Source: Cloeon dipterum | Lineage: Eukaryota > Arthropoda > Insecta > Ephemeroptera > Baetidae | Assembly (NCBI RefSeq): GCF_949628265.1 | Contig: NC_088788.1 | Location: 124,001 to 188,000 of the forward strand | Length of the DNA: 64,000 nucleotides | Reading direction: 5' to 3' | Part shown: positions 1-20,600 of the stretch, piece after piece | Numbering within the stretch: the stretch's first letter is position 1 | How the letters are laid out: the number at the start of each line of letters is the position of its first letter | The notes under the pieces: model-generated | The model's database searches: none | What the model saw: the letters and a program-made list of their open reading frames with translations, nothing else | What the model was told of the DNA's origin: nothing | Position numbers and translations under genes: made by a program

Positions 1-493
1 AGACCTCAAGGTGGCTTATGAAACCTCACTGCCCGCCACGCACGTATAGCTCATGCACAATTTGATTCAGGTCGCTCTGCGCGCGTTGGGCTTCGAGCCG
101 AAAAAGGAGGAGATCAAGAAAATGGTGACCGAGGTGGACAAGGACGGCAAGGGCAAAATCACCCTGGACGACTTCACGCAGCTGATGATGATGAAGATGG
201 CAGACAAGGACTCGAGGGAGGAAATCCTCAAGGCGTTCCGGCTCTTCGACGACGAGAACACCGGCCACATTTCTTTCGACAACCTGAAGCGCGTTGCCAA
301 GGAATTGGGCGAAAACGTCACCGACGAAGAGCTCCAGGTACAATTATTATTGCTACGAAAAGCCTGATGAGCATTTTAATTTCAATTCAATCGGTTGCAA
401 CAGGAAATGATCGACGAGGCAGACAATGACAAGGATGGAAAGGTTAGCCAGGACGAATTCTTGAAAATCATGAAGAAAACGTGTCTCTACTGA
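1..493 (+). CDS. CETN: Centrin, 3' part of gene (5' end outside window)
   Basis: EF-hand calcium-binding protein of centrioles, basal bodies and the nuclear excision-repair/export machinery (family knowledge). Visible exons are 1-10, 71-337 and 404-493, with GT-AG introns of 60 and 66 bp. Splicing joins D-L-K to [17 protein letters not shown], the strongly conserved linker of centrins 1/2. Two EF-hand loops are clear: [12 protein letters not shown] in the first visible exon block and [12 protein letters not shown] in the last exon. The loop near [12 protein letters not shown] is the third. The C-terminus KKTCLY is of centrin 1/2 type (KKTxLY), unlike centrin 3. The first EF hand and the N-terminus lie upstream of the window. 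An open frame starting at the ATG at 53 is intron sequence in its first bases and is not the start. Which paralogue it is cannot be decided without the 5' end. Confidence 0.96.
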
Positions 494-958
494 TTCACCT
501 AAACGGCTTTTCCTAAAAGATGTTGATCTCGCACCACTCTATCGCACACATTCCCTGTTTATGTTTTTGTGTGGTGTCTTTTCAATCGGTTTGTTAAGCA
601 GGGTAATTCAATTTTATTCGATTTGCATTGTCTCCCACTGATATTTTTAAACTGCAAAATTGTCTGGGTTCTTCAATGGAAATGTGTGGAATGGGATGAA
701 GAAAATAGATAATTTACTTAAAATTTACACGAAAATCCATTTCGTCTCTTCCAGGAAACAAATATATGGTTGCTGCTAGTCAAAACGAGCATTTAAAAAT
801 GTATGGCAAACTATCCATCTATTTTTATCAAATATAATATAATACCAGCTGTACTCAAGTATTTGTATTATTTTACGCTCACTGTTGTGGAAAAGAATAA
901 AAATGAAATAACGCGGAAAGCAGTGTATATTTCTTCAGTAAAAATATTGCAAAAAGAC
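494..958 (+). other. Centrin 3' UTR and intergenic spacer
   Basis: A/T-rich stretch between the centrin stop codon and the tRNA gene. It contains AATAAA at 896-901, which could be the centrin polyadenylation signal. That would give a 3' UTR of about 400 bases. I see no coding signal. Confidence 0.5.
951..955 (-). terminator. RNA polymerase III terminator of the tRNA-Arg gene
   Basis: A run of five T on the minus strand, starting three bases after the discriminator base of the tRNA. This is the usual pol III stop signal. Confidence 0.75.
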
Positions 959-1031
959 CATCCCTTAAGGGGATCGAACCCTTGACCTCTGGATTAGAAG
1001 TCCAGCGCGCTATCCTCTGCGCCAAAGGGAC
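959..1031 (-). tRNA. tRNA-Arg (anticodon TCT)
   Basis: A 73-base cloverleaf reads cleanly on the minus strand. The acceptor stem is GTCCCTT paired with AAGGGAT, with a terminal G-T wobble. The D stem is GCGC/GCGC. The anticodon stem CTGGA/TCCAG encloses loop CTTCTAA, so the anticodon TCT is at 996-998. The T stem AAGGG/CCCTT encloses TTCGATC, and the discriminator is G. The internal A box (TGGCGCAGAGG) and B box (GGTTCGATCCC) are intact. There is no intron and no encoded CCA, as expected for a nuclear eukaryotic gene. A T5 terminator follows at once. It probably is a functional gene decoding AGA codons. Confidence 0.96.
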
Positions 1032-1252
1032 CACAGATATTGTGGTGGTAGAGCGAACTACTTAACCGTGGCTTGGCGAGATGGATGCTGCACCGCACGA
1101 CACGCACGTGAAACACGTCGTGCATGCGATCATCAGATTCCACGCAGTCAGCTTCTCTCATTTCAGCAATTTGTATTATTATATTTTTTGACAGCTGGGA
1201 TGAAGTTAAAAATAATAGGCCGATAAATTCGAAAAGAAATAATATAAAAATA

Positions 1253-1258
1253 TTTATT
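1253..1258 (-). promoter_or_regulatory. Polyadenylation signal of DHTKD1
   Basis: AATAAA on the minus strand about 100 bases after the DHTKD1 stop codon. It is the first canonical hexamer in the right place. Confidence 0.55.
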
Positions 1259-1298
1259 TTCAGCATGTCCTTGAAAAAATGGCACAATTAACTTCGTC

Positions 1299-1300
<2 letters not shown>

Positions 1301-1332
<32 letters not shown>
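1301..1332. repeat. (AT)16 microsatellite
   Basis: A perfect 32-base AT dinucleotide run in the DHTKD1 3' UTR, 25 bases after the stop codon on the minus strand. Confidence 0.95.
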
Positions 1333-1334
<2 letters not shown>

Positions 1335-1356
1335 ACAGGAAAACACGTTACTATAT

Positions 1357-4300
1357 TTATGGAGAGAATGCAGAGGTAATGACTTCCTCAGCTTGCTGCT
1401 TGTGTGCTATTCCATAGCCAACGGCAGGTGCTGCCAGGGTAGGCCGACCTCTGTAGGAAAGCTGTAAAGAGATCAATTTCAGTATCGAAATAGCGGCGTC
1501 ACTTGAAAATTGGCTCGTCTGCTTTACAAACTGAATATTTGTGCACACCTTCTTTCCCACTAGGTTATAAAACCGCGGCTGCACAAAATTCCAAGCGCCT
1601 TGGTTTCTCGGCTCTTCCTGGCTCCAAATAAATGCTGAAAAAATATGTTTTAAAATTTATTAAAACAAGTAAAATCCACCTGTATTAAAAAAATCCATTT
1701 TAATTGAAGAAAAATTGAATTTTTTCTCTTTCGTATCGAAATTAGACTAATAGCTGTACAACTTACACTTTGCCCTGGGATATTTCTCCAGTTGCTTGTT
1801 AAGCTCGAGAGTGGGGAAAGGGCAGAGAGACTCGACTCGAATGATGGCCACGTCCTTTCGATCCAACAGCTTTCTTTGACCGACCAAGCTGTAGTAATGC
1901 TTTCCGCTGGTGAAAACAACTCGATTCACGCTCTTCCCGTTGGCCTCAGCCTCGAGGTCGCCTGAATTTCATACAGCTTATTAGATAACACTCTTTCTTT
2001 CCACACAGCAGCAACGAACTCGCCTAGGACTGGGTTAAAAGAAGTTCCGGGTGCCATTTCGGCAAGAGACGAACTGGCCGCAGGCAAGCGGAGCACGGTT
2101 TTGGCCGACGCCACGATCAGCGGTTTGCGGAAGTTCCTCAACATCTTTCAAAAAGACTCAATGGGTATCGATCTTTCTTTTGAAAAAGTACCTGTCTTCG
2201 CAGAAGGTGGAAATATTGAGCAGGCGTGGTCGGGTGGACGATATGCATGTTGACGTTGTCCCCGTCGGGCTTGTCCTCGTTCGAGTCCGAGAGCTGGAGG
2301 AATCGTTCGAGGCGGCAAGAACTGTGCTCGGGGCCGGCGCCGTCGTAGCCGTGGGGCAGAAGCATCACCAGTCCGCTGCACGTGACCCATTTGGCTGTGA
2401 TTTGCGAGATTAGGCCTCGAAATGCGAGAAAGAGAAGTATAATATATACTTTCGCCACTGGCGATGAACGTGTCGATCTGGATTTGCGCCCCGTTGAAGA
2501 AATCTCCAAACTGCGCTTCCCAGATGGCAAGCCGCTTCGGACTCTCGATGCTCATTCCGTACTCGAATCCGAGCACCGCTTCTTCAGACAGAATGCTGTT
2601 TGCCACCTGAACGAGTTTATTTTTAAATGAAAACCCGGTTCAAGCAGAAATTAAGACGCACCTCCAAGTGGCCTTTCTGCTCAGGATCCATTTCATTGAG
2701 GGGAATGTACGTGTCGTTGGTTTCCTGGTCCACCAGCATCGCGTGCCGCTGCGCAAATGTCCCGCGACCAACATCCTGCCCACAAATCCGGACATCATAA
2801 CCTGAGAAGATTTCAGTTGAGCAATTATTTTTTAATTAAATTTGTGAAGAGTACCTTCGTAGAGCAAGGAACCGACGGCCAAAGCCTCTGCGGTGGCCCA
2901 GTCGATTTGATTTTCTTCCTGGATTTTCCTCAAGCGGCCTTGCACAAAGGTTTTAAGCAAATGAGGGTGGATTTCCTAGACACACAAAATTAAATCAAAT
3001 AAATCAGGCCCTGGCAATTAACTTACAAAGTCTTGCGGAAAGGACACTGATTTGTGGCCGACGAATTTCAGCAGGTTGGTCGACACACCAGTGTCCCAGG
3101 TGGTGACCGCCGCATCGGCCTGACAGACGTGAGACCACGGTCCAGTCAGAAAACTAGCCTAGATATTGCCCTTTATAATTGTTTTATTTAAAAAAGTAGA
3201 TATATCACTTGTGGTTCGTAGTTGTCCGCAAGTTTCAGCTGATTGTTCAGCCAGTCGTAGTATTTTTTGCTGACGCCGCTCGCTTCTTCCGCGCTGAAAA
3301 GTCCGCTTTCCTCAAGTTTCTCCACATACAGATCAGGGACAGATCTGCACAAGAGGAAGGCTCAGCCATTTACGACTATCAAATATTTGTTGTGATCACG
3401 AATAACGCAACTTTAACTCAAGACACTTTTAAAACCGTCTTAAACCCTTTAAATTACTTGTCAAGACTGAAAAAATATTTCAAAACTCGAAAAATTACGT
3501 ATCAAGTCAGTAAATTAATTTATTTTCCAAAATGTACAATTTACATAAAGATTTAATTTCAATAGAGGTGCTTTTTGAAACCTGTTGGGCTTTAAATAAT
3601 TTTTCAGCCGCGAGATTTTAGGCAGCGGCTGGCAGGACTGGCTTAGTCGAATTTTTTGCCGAGCGGCTGCCCTTTCACTGGCAGCTGTGCGTTTAATATT
3701 TTAAACGTCAAGTTTGAGAGTGCTTAGTAATAACCCGAAGGACCGAAAGACCGTTTTTCTCCTGCTCTTTTTAATTTTTTACTCTTTTCACGGGCGGCTG
3801 GCGCGGCGCAGCGTAACTGGCAGGGAAAACTCCATAAATTGTTTTCCTAATTTGACTGTTTTTTATTATTATTTGCTGGTTTATTAAACAAGAAATACCA
3901 ATATTTTTGGACAGATAATTCCAGGGGAAAATTTGATACCAAAATAATGCTAGGAATATTTATGTAATGGACCATCTATTTTGCAAAAAAATCTTAAATT
4001 TAGGAAAAATGGTCCTTCACTTTTAAAAGGTGATGCGCATCATTTAATTTACAACGAAAAAACAAAAGATTTTAGCGAAAATACCTTTGTTTGTCGATGA
4101 TTTTGTACTGAATAGGATTGGTGAAGGTGGGGTCGTCCACTTCGTTGTGGCCCCAGCGGCGGAAGCAGTTCATGTCGATGAAGACGTCCTTCCTGAACTG
4201 CCTCTGGTAGCGGAAGGCGATTTGCGTTGCCCGGAACACCATCTGCGCCGAGCGAATGGCAAATTAAAACGTTTAGACGCGTCGGCATGGCAATTGTAGC

Positions 4301-5862
4301 CTACCTCAGGGTCGTTGCCGTTGACGTGGATGACGGGCGCGCTGACCATTTTTGCCAGGTCGCAGCAGTACCTGGACGACCTTCCCCGCGGCCCAGGGGT
4401 GGAGAAGCCGATCTGGTTGTTGACCACCAAGTGCACCGAGCCACCGACCTCAAAGTGCGGCACCGTCGTCATGTTGAGCGTCTCCTGATTGACGCCCTGG
4501 CCGGCGAACGCCGCGTCTCCGTGCACCTTAATCGCGGTCGTTCACAAGTGTGGCAAAAATAAATATTCAGATTTGAAATTACTTGGACGTTGAGCACTTT
4601 GTCGCTCCACTGTTTCGATTCGTCCTTTGAGTAGGCGCCGTCGCCCAATGTCTGCTGTCGCGCCCTGGTTTTGCCCATGGAAACGGGATTGACGGCCTGG
4701 AAAATATGTAAATTTAAAGCTGGCCCAACCATAAAATATGTTAATTTTACCTCCAAATGCGAAGGGCAGAAGAGCATGGTCAAGTGCAGGCTTTTGCCGT
4801 CAATTTCCAAGTTAGTGGTCGAAGCTGCAAAATGGTAATTTAAATTATTTAATTTTAAAATTGCACCAAATTACTTAAATGACTGATGACGTCTCCGGTG
4901 GCTTGAGCAGATGGAGGAAATTCAAACTGTCCTTTCAGCTTTCGAAAGAGAGCGGCCGGCGGGAAATTGAACATTCCGGTGAGCAAATTGAGACGGCCTC
5001 TGTGAGGCATGCACAGCACAATTTGCTCAATTTCGTCTCTGGCGGACATGTAAAAGAGCTCCTGGAAGAAGGCAACCATCGCCTCTGCTCCTTCGGCGCC
5101 GTAGCGTTTCACGGTTGGAAATTTGCTCGCCATGAAACGATCGAAAACCTGCGACTTGATCAACTCCTCGGCTATGGCTTTCTTCGCTTCCAGAGGAATG
5201 TCCATTGGGACCTTGTCTTCCATTTCCTCGGCAAACCACTCGCGCTCCTCCTCATTCTAAAGAAGCAAATTGTAATTAATAGTAAAAACTGTGGTGATAT
5301 TAATGTGGTCCTGCCTCAAGGTAGCTGAATTCCGCAGAGATTGTCTTGCTGTAGACGTACTCGAGAAAGTGAATGGCCTCTGCGACAGTGCACTCGCTGG
5401 ACGGTCCATTGAGGATTCCTGGAGTTTTGACTATGTCGTCGTTGTACAGGCCGAAACGTTCAGCTTCCAACTCTTTCAGCGGCCTGAAAATTTGTTTCGC
5501 TCGATTATAACCTGCTCTCCGATGGTTCTGGTTATCTTGTGAACCTTATTGGATTGAGCGCGACCGGATTTATCTCGGCTTGTTTGTGGGCATGCTCCCT
5601 GTAAGCGGCGACGAGCCGACAAAAATTTGGCTGTCTGCTGCGGGCCTCCAACACCTCGTGGGAGACTAAAACGCACAAATCAACCATTCAATTTGTTGAT
5701 AATTACAAACAAAATCGACTGCATACTCTGGAAATCTCGTTTGGGGCGAGGTTTGTAGCCGTAGACCCCGGTGTGTGTTTGATAATTTCTCGCAAACAGG
5801 TGTCTGCCGATGTTGAGCACGGTGTTTTTGTGCGCAATTTCAAACGACAGCAACTTGAGCAT
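1357..5862 (-). CDS. DHTKD1: DHTKD1, 2-oxoadipate dehydrogenase E1 component, mitochondrial
   Basis: ThDP-dependent E1 subunit that decarboxylates 2-oxoadipate in lysine, hydroxylysine and tryptophan catabolism in the mitochondrial matrix (family knowledge). Coding exons in transcript order: 5862-5727, 5665-5545, 5483-5315, 5256-4875, 4824-4751, 4696-4583, 4526-4305, 4242-4085, 3344-3209, 3158-3027, 2975-2855, 2801-2662, 2606-2450, 2394-2192, 2144-2024, 1961-1767, 1634-1549, 1461-1357. They total 2772 nt (923 aa; human 919 aa) and stay in frame. The Arg-rich N-terminus fits a mitochondrial presequence. RYGAEGAE (193-200), MPHRGRLN (225-232), the ThDP/Mg region [10 protein letters not shown] (334-343) with NN at 368-369, and GFEYG (648-652) are present. 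[12 protein letters not shown] and the C-terminal GRP...PAVG match DHTKD1 rather than OGDH. Two introns, 5257-5314 and 1962-2023, need GC-AG splicing. Intron 8 (3345-4084, 740 bp) is the only long one and shows no extra exon. Confidence 0.96.
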
Positions 5863-6280
5863 GATTCGAGAGGTGCTAACTTAAAAGCAGAAGAGCTCAA
5901 AAAAGCATTTTAACAACTAAGCACGCGATGACAAACTCTGGCAAATCGAATAAAATGCGATTTCACTGGTGTCCTTGATCTGCACAACCAGTGCCAGACA
6001 GCTGCCTAGCCTACGAACCAGAACCAGCCCCTCTCCACTCCAGAGACAACACAAACATCTTTTCTCTCCTCGACCCACAACGATTGGCCCCTCCCCCTTT
6101 GTCACTTCAGTCGAGTGTGCGAGTGGAGACCAGTGGAGAAGGAGAGTGGATAACGGAGCTGTTAATGAATCGACTGGCCGGACTGGAACAAACAAAACAC
6201 GACACACAACATCATTATTCATTACGATTGTCTCTCGATTTGAACTATTTCAGACTTTCTTATCTTGTTTGGAGTCCAAA
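5863..6280. promoter_or_regulatory. Shared divergent promoter interval, DHTKD1 / ASCC1
   Basis: Only 418 bp separate the two start codons, so both 5' UTRs and promoters must lie here. A CCAAT box is visible as ATTGG at 6083-6087. An arthropod-type initiator TCAGTC at 6107-6112 faces ASCC1. I see no TATA box near it. The assignment of the initiator is by motif only. Confidence 0.6.
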
Positions 6281-7819
6281 ATGAGTGATAATTTCTGGGA
6301 CTGCGAGTTTTATAAGCCTTTTCCGCACAACTTGCGAAATTTGGGCCCTAAAGAATTAAAAGAGGAGTTGAAGAAACTGATGTTAGTACACAAAAATAAA
6401 TAAATAATATTTTATTACAAATTTTTGCAAAATACGCAGACCGCCTGTCATGAAGCCGTACAACAACATCGAGATGCCCAATCTGAAGTGGGTGACGGTC
6501 TGTGACCCTGCTGATGGTAGGAAGTCGCAGCCATCGCAGATTTGCCTCAGGTCTGAATCAAGTTCAGACCCTCCACCTGCTGACGGGTCTCTTGTTGGCG
6601 AAGCTCAACCTAATTATCACTCGGAGTGGCTGGAAAATGACGGAGAATCGGAGTCAATGTTCAAAGTCGAAGAGGAGAGTGGAGGAAAACACAAATTTAA
6701 ATGCAACCTGGATCTTCCCAGGTACAAATAATCAACTACTTGTGTATTTTTATTATTAATCGTAATTTTCAGTCAACTCTTTGGTTTGATCCTTGGGCCA
6801 AGAGCCAATAAAAAGAATGCAATTGAGCAAAATACAAATACCAAAATCTTTGTTCCTGGCAAAAGTGATGATGTGAATGGCACCATTGGTAACATTAATA
6901 CACGCGGAATAATTAAATAATAATTTTTGATTTGAGCAGTTGTCAGAGGCAACTCAGTCAGAGATGTTGAGGCAGCTTGCAGGAAAATTTACCACATCAT
7001 TGACACGAATAGAAACTCGATAAAAGCCACTCATTTCCTCGGCATCGTCATTGACTCTCCAGGCGTCAGACGTGCTTTTGAAAACTTCAAGAAAATTTCA
7101 TCCATTGATTCCAAATTTCTGCAACACGCGTCGAAACTGCACTTGACTCTTGGAATGCTGGTTCTTTTGAAAGACGATGAAAAATCTACGGCTGCAAGCA
7201 TAGTCGAGGACTGTGTCAGCCAGAACCTCAGGTAAAAACAATTAAATCTGACGGACGGGCAAGTTTGGTACATGTATGCGTCGTCATTAGAGACAAGCAC
7301 GGAAAACTGAAACTGCGCATCAAAGGCGTGGAAATCATGAACGACGACCCGACAGCGGCCAGAGTGCTTTACGGCGACGTCGTCAAAGATGACGCCCACG
7401 ACGAGCTTCAGCAACAGATCCGACAGCTTCTCTGTAGGCTCAACTTGGCAGGATTGTTGAAGCAAGACAAACAGCACGCCGACAGCGACAGCGTCAAACT
7501 GCACATGACAATTGCCAATGCTACGTTTGCTGAAAGAATGGCTGGCGTGAGCGCGGACAGAGGTGCTAAAAACGTCAACATGACGTTCGACGCTACGGAT
7601 GCGCTCAAGGTATTTATTTTATTATTGCCCTTGTTCTCAATTTGATTAAAACTTTTACTCTAGAAATTCGGCGATTACGACTTTGGCGAACAACTGGTCA
7701 AGGCGTTGGCAATTTGTGAAATTGGCAGCTCGAGCGAGGAGCATGGTTATGTCCAGTTTTCTCAACACTTCCTCGATCCCCAAAGAGATCAGACTGATTT
7801 GTATATTTGCAAGAAATAA
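6281..7819 (+). CDS. ASCC1: ASCC1, activating signal cointegrator 1 complex subunit 1 (KH + 2H phosphoesterase fold)
   Basis: RNA-binding subunit of the ASCC complex, which acts in transcription co-activation, alkylation-damage response and RNA handling (family knowledge). Coding exons: 6281-6381, 6440-6721, 6773-6888, 6940-7231, 7291-7609, 7664-7819. They total 1266 nt (421 aa, a little longer than human ASCC1). Residues 1-125 are a low-similarity acidic extension. A KH-like segment follows (about 127-190). The AKAP7/2H phosphoesterase-like domain (about 195-415) keeps both H-x-T motifs: HLT at 234-236 inside KLHLTLGMLVLL, and HMT at 335-337 inside SVKLHMTIAN. EIMNDDP (279-284) is another family signature. 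The KH loop reads GPRA where human ASCC1 has GKRG, so the GxxG motif is broken. The start codon was chosen because it gives exon 1 the phase needed by exon 2. The gene is head to head with DHTKD1. Confidence 0.9.
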
Positions 7820-7820
7820 A
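7815..7820 (+). promoter_or_regulatory. AATAAA overlapping the ASCC1 stop codon
   Basis: The hexamer begins two bases before the TAA stop and contains it. No second AATAAA lies close downstream on this strand; ATTAAA near 7938 is an alternative. If used, the 3' UTR would be only about 10-30 bases. Confidence 0.35.
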
Positions 7821-8403
7821 TACAAGCTTTCAATTGTTAATACCACATTTTTCTAAGCGCGTAAATTAAAAATAATCCGTTATTGAAATTTTAAAAGAAA
7901 GTACGACGTCAATTAAATCAGGAGCGGCAATCTCGGGCATTAAATAAGCCTGGTATTGCGATCAACCTGACACAAATTGAGGATCTAAGATTTTAAATGA
8001 ATGCGGTAAGTCACGTCTTGAAGATTAGAGTCATTTTAAAACTATTTCCAATTACGAGTAAAAATCGATTTGTTTAACATCAATAGTTTATTATTTTTAG
8101 TCAATGAACAAAGACTCGGAAAATATTTTAACAGCGCAATCTAACGAGCAAAAGGAATGTCGATTACAGGAACAACTAGCAACAGTTTTAAATCTGCTAT
8201 GCACATTGATATGGTTACATTAACGAGAGATATACATATATAATTTATTATTGCTGTTGCTGTACAGCTAACATTGCTAAACACTCTTCAAAGTAATAGG
8301 AAGCGTTACAAGTGAAATTCTGACACGTCGTGGCCCCTTGGAAAGAAAGGATTGCGTGGGTAGGAGAACGTTATCACAAAATTAGAAAGAGAGAGAGAGA
8401 GAT
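7820..8403. other. Convergent intergenic spacer ASCC1 / PI4KA
   Basis: A/T-rich 584 bp between two stop codons that face each other. It must hold both 3' ends. A minus-strand AATAAA at 8244-8249 suits PI4KA (3' UTR about 150-180 bases). A short GA run lies at 8388-8402. I see no coding signal. Confidence 0.6.
8244..8249 (-). promoter_or_regulatory. Polyadenylation signal of PI4KA
   Basis: AATAAA on the minus strand about 155 bases past the PI4KA stop codon, and the first canonical hexamer there. Confidence 0.55.
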
Positions 8404-17634
<9,231 letters not shown>

Positions 17635-20600
17635 CTTTTTCTGCTGCTGCTGCTGCTCTTTTCAGTCTCACTCGGTGGAAATCATGAGATCGATTCGCTC
17701 GCGATTTCAGTCCAAAAACTCGTGCATCACAGCAGAATCACTGGTCTGGCAATTTCAGCACTGACATTCGGTGACAAGCGAGCGCGAGCAGAGCGAGCTA
17801 ATTAACTCCAGCTGCGAGCAGCGCACTTTGCTTTGCTCTGATATTTTGGTAAACATATGAGCGGGCGCGAGAGCCACGTAGCGGACACTCGAAGAAGCAG
17901 AAGCAGAAGAGCGGCAGCGATTATTCCTCGGCGCGCCTGCCATTCTTGAATGTTTGCAACGTGCATGCCACGCATTACGAGCGGATTGCCTAGCTGATTT
18001 TTTTTGTCAAAATCATTTATTTCCAGTCGGGCATATTTTACACACATTTGACATTTTTTATTACAATGTGTACGTTCGTGATTAAAAAATACAGTAAACG
18101 GAATATCATTACGAAACACGAAAAAAGCGGTAAAAAGACAAAAAAGGACAAGCAGAAACTGCATGGTCAGAATAAAATAATGACTGTCAGTTAATTACTC
18201 CTCATTTTTCGAGTTCAGCATTATTTCATGTTTTTAAAACAAATCACACCTGCTAAAGATAATGGTAGTTTTTCATAATAGAATTTCTTTCAATGTGAGT
18301 AATTGAAAACAAATCCGATCTCATTTTTGCGTTTATTTCTTCGAACCAAAAGGAAAAGGCGTTTTTCTTCCATCCCCGGAATAAATCGTGGGGAAAGGGC
18401 TTGTGTTGCTCATTTTTCACTCGGAATCCCATGTGCAGGGAAGGAAATTTGATATTTTTAGCGCGCAACGGCGAATTTGGTGGGCAGTGCGTGAGTGACA
18501 AAGCAGCCCGGAAAATTTCATCAAAAAGCGTGTGCGTGTGTGCTGGTGGCTGCTGCCGGATCCTTTTTGCCTAGCAAATGCACACCGTTTTATCATTCTC
18601 GACAAGTAGATCCACGCGCGTGTTGCCGTCGGCCGCCCGCGCGCGGCTCCGTACGTGTGTGCCCTGCACACTCACACACAGGGCCACTATTTTTTACGGC
18701 ACACAGAGGAGCACCCATTTTTCCTGCCGCCGCATTTTGAAGTAGTGCTCGGCTCAGTTGCCTTCGCTCCGTGTGTGCGCGCCGGTAATGACGCTGTTTG
18801 TAAATATCATTTGCGAGTAATTCAGAGGTCGGCGGTTTGGAAAGGAATAGTTACGTACGCGCCGCCACCCTGCGTTGTGCAGCACACAGAGCTTTGCACC
18901 CTCGCGCATTTTTTTTCATATTTATTCACGTACAGTCCGAGCGTGTACAAGAATGCGTATATTCAGTTTGCTAGAAAAAAATGCTCCGTTCTGCACGACT
19001 GCACACAACAGGCGAACGTGACGGCTGGCTGGAAAAAGCTGCACATTCCTCTCCTCGATCGCGATTTGAGAGAGAAAAGGGAAATATGCACGGAAAGTTC
19101 AGTACAATTAAAAGATACCAAACATTCTAACTAAGATAACGTCGCACTGGTTTTCCCAAAATAAAAAAGGCCAAATTTCTACACTCTTGAAAAAAATTGC
19201 TCAGCATAGTTTGATTAATTCGAGTAGAGATTGTTAATCTCTCATTAAAATTAACAGACACATCTTTCAAAGTTTCTGACGAAAATAATGAGAAAATATT
19301 TGCTTATTACGTTATATAGAAGCAGAGTAAAGCATGCAAAGTTTTAGTCAGACGTTAAGAAGGAATTGGTTGTTGACTTTAGTATATTGTTGTTGCATCT
19401 TATAGCGCAGAGCTCTCCTCTAACTAAATACATATGTTTGTGTTTCATTTAGAACAGAATTATCGCGTTCTTTACTAAACAAGATTCAATTAACAACTTG
19501 TAATCACGGCCACGTCAGAGAAAATTTGTTGTTCTGATGGTACACTTCCATTCGTAATCTGGGTCTGGGTCTGGGTCTCGCAGCCCCTTCCCCGAAGACG
19601 AAAAAAATAAAAAAAATGTTTGTAATGGTTAAGATTGGATAAAATATGGAGTTTCTGATCACTTTGGTTTATCGATGGAACGATAAGGTCACGCGAAACA
19701 ACCCAAAATTGTCTCGAAAAGGTTTTAGAACATATTTAATCGTAGAGCAAAATTTCTGCTCATTTTTTTAACATTTTGTACTTTTCTTGTTCATCTTTTC
19801 CTTGTAGCCTTAGAATTAGCTCTTAATGAAATTGAATGAAAAGCTTAAAAATTTAATATTCACGTAGAAAAAAATTAGAGTTAGGCTACCTGTTCGGTTC
19901 TTCAACTCAGAAATTAGTTTTGATTAAATATCTGGATCAATTTAACTAATCGCGATGTTTCCGGTCGAAATCTTGAATATAATAAGGCTTTTCTGAAAAG
20001 TAAAAAAAACGACACTTTGATAGATTTGTCTCTTGCAAAATTGATTCTAAACCTATCAATTTCAAAACATTTCCAATTTTAATTTTTAACGCGCGAGAAG
20101 GCAAGACAATGTTCTCGAATTTTAGCACGCTCAGTTTGCTCTTTTTCGTCCATCCCGCACATAAATGCAAACCAAATCGCGGTGCTACCTTTTACTACCC
20201 TTCCGACACAACTGCTCCTCGCTCTTCGAGGACAAAATTGCAAGATAGAAGAGGGCGACAGGCACCAGCCGACAATAAGGAATAATTAATAAATGAAATT
20301 AATTATTCCATTCATAAAACTGTACCTTATTGAATTTTAAATAAATACTAAAACAATTTTTTTTATATAAAAAAGTGTTATTTGGGCGGTGCCTTTCTGC
20401 ACTGCAAAATATCACGGACCGACAAGGCTCAACCTTGGTCCGCCAAAATAATTAATTATTTCCAATCGTGATGGGGCTCTCGTGGGAGCACAAATTCGAA
20501 TCTTTTTAAACACCAAACTAAAATCTATATTTATAAAATAGTTGAAATAAATGTTGGTTAAGTCATCTCTATTTCTCAAAGTGAAAATAATCGTCAGGTA

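Noticed and set aside
26..343. Long minus-strand frames over the centrin exons
   Set aside because: They mirror the centrin coding frame; the + strand has full family identity.
18655..19134. 159-codon + strand open frame
   Set aside because: No recognisable domain, low-complexity CA-rich start, no supporting splice sites. It fits chance in CpG-rich sequence.
20412..20520. Possible tRNA remnant around ATTCGAATC
   Set aside because: A B-box-like string is present, but no acceptor or anticodon stem can be formed around it.
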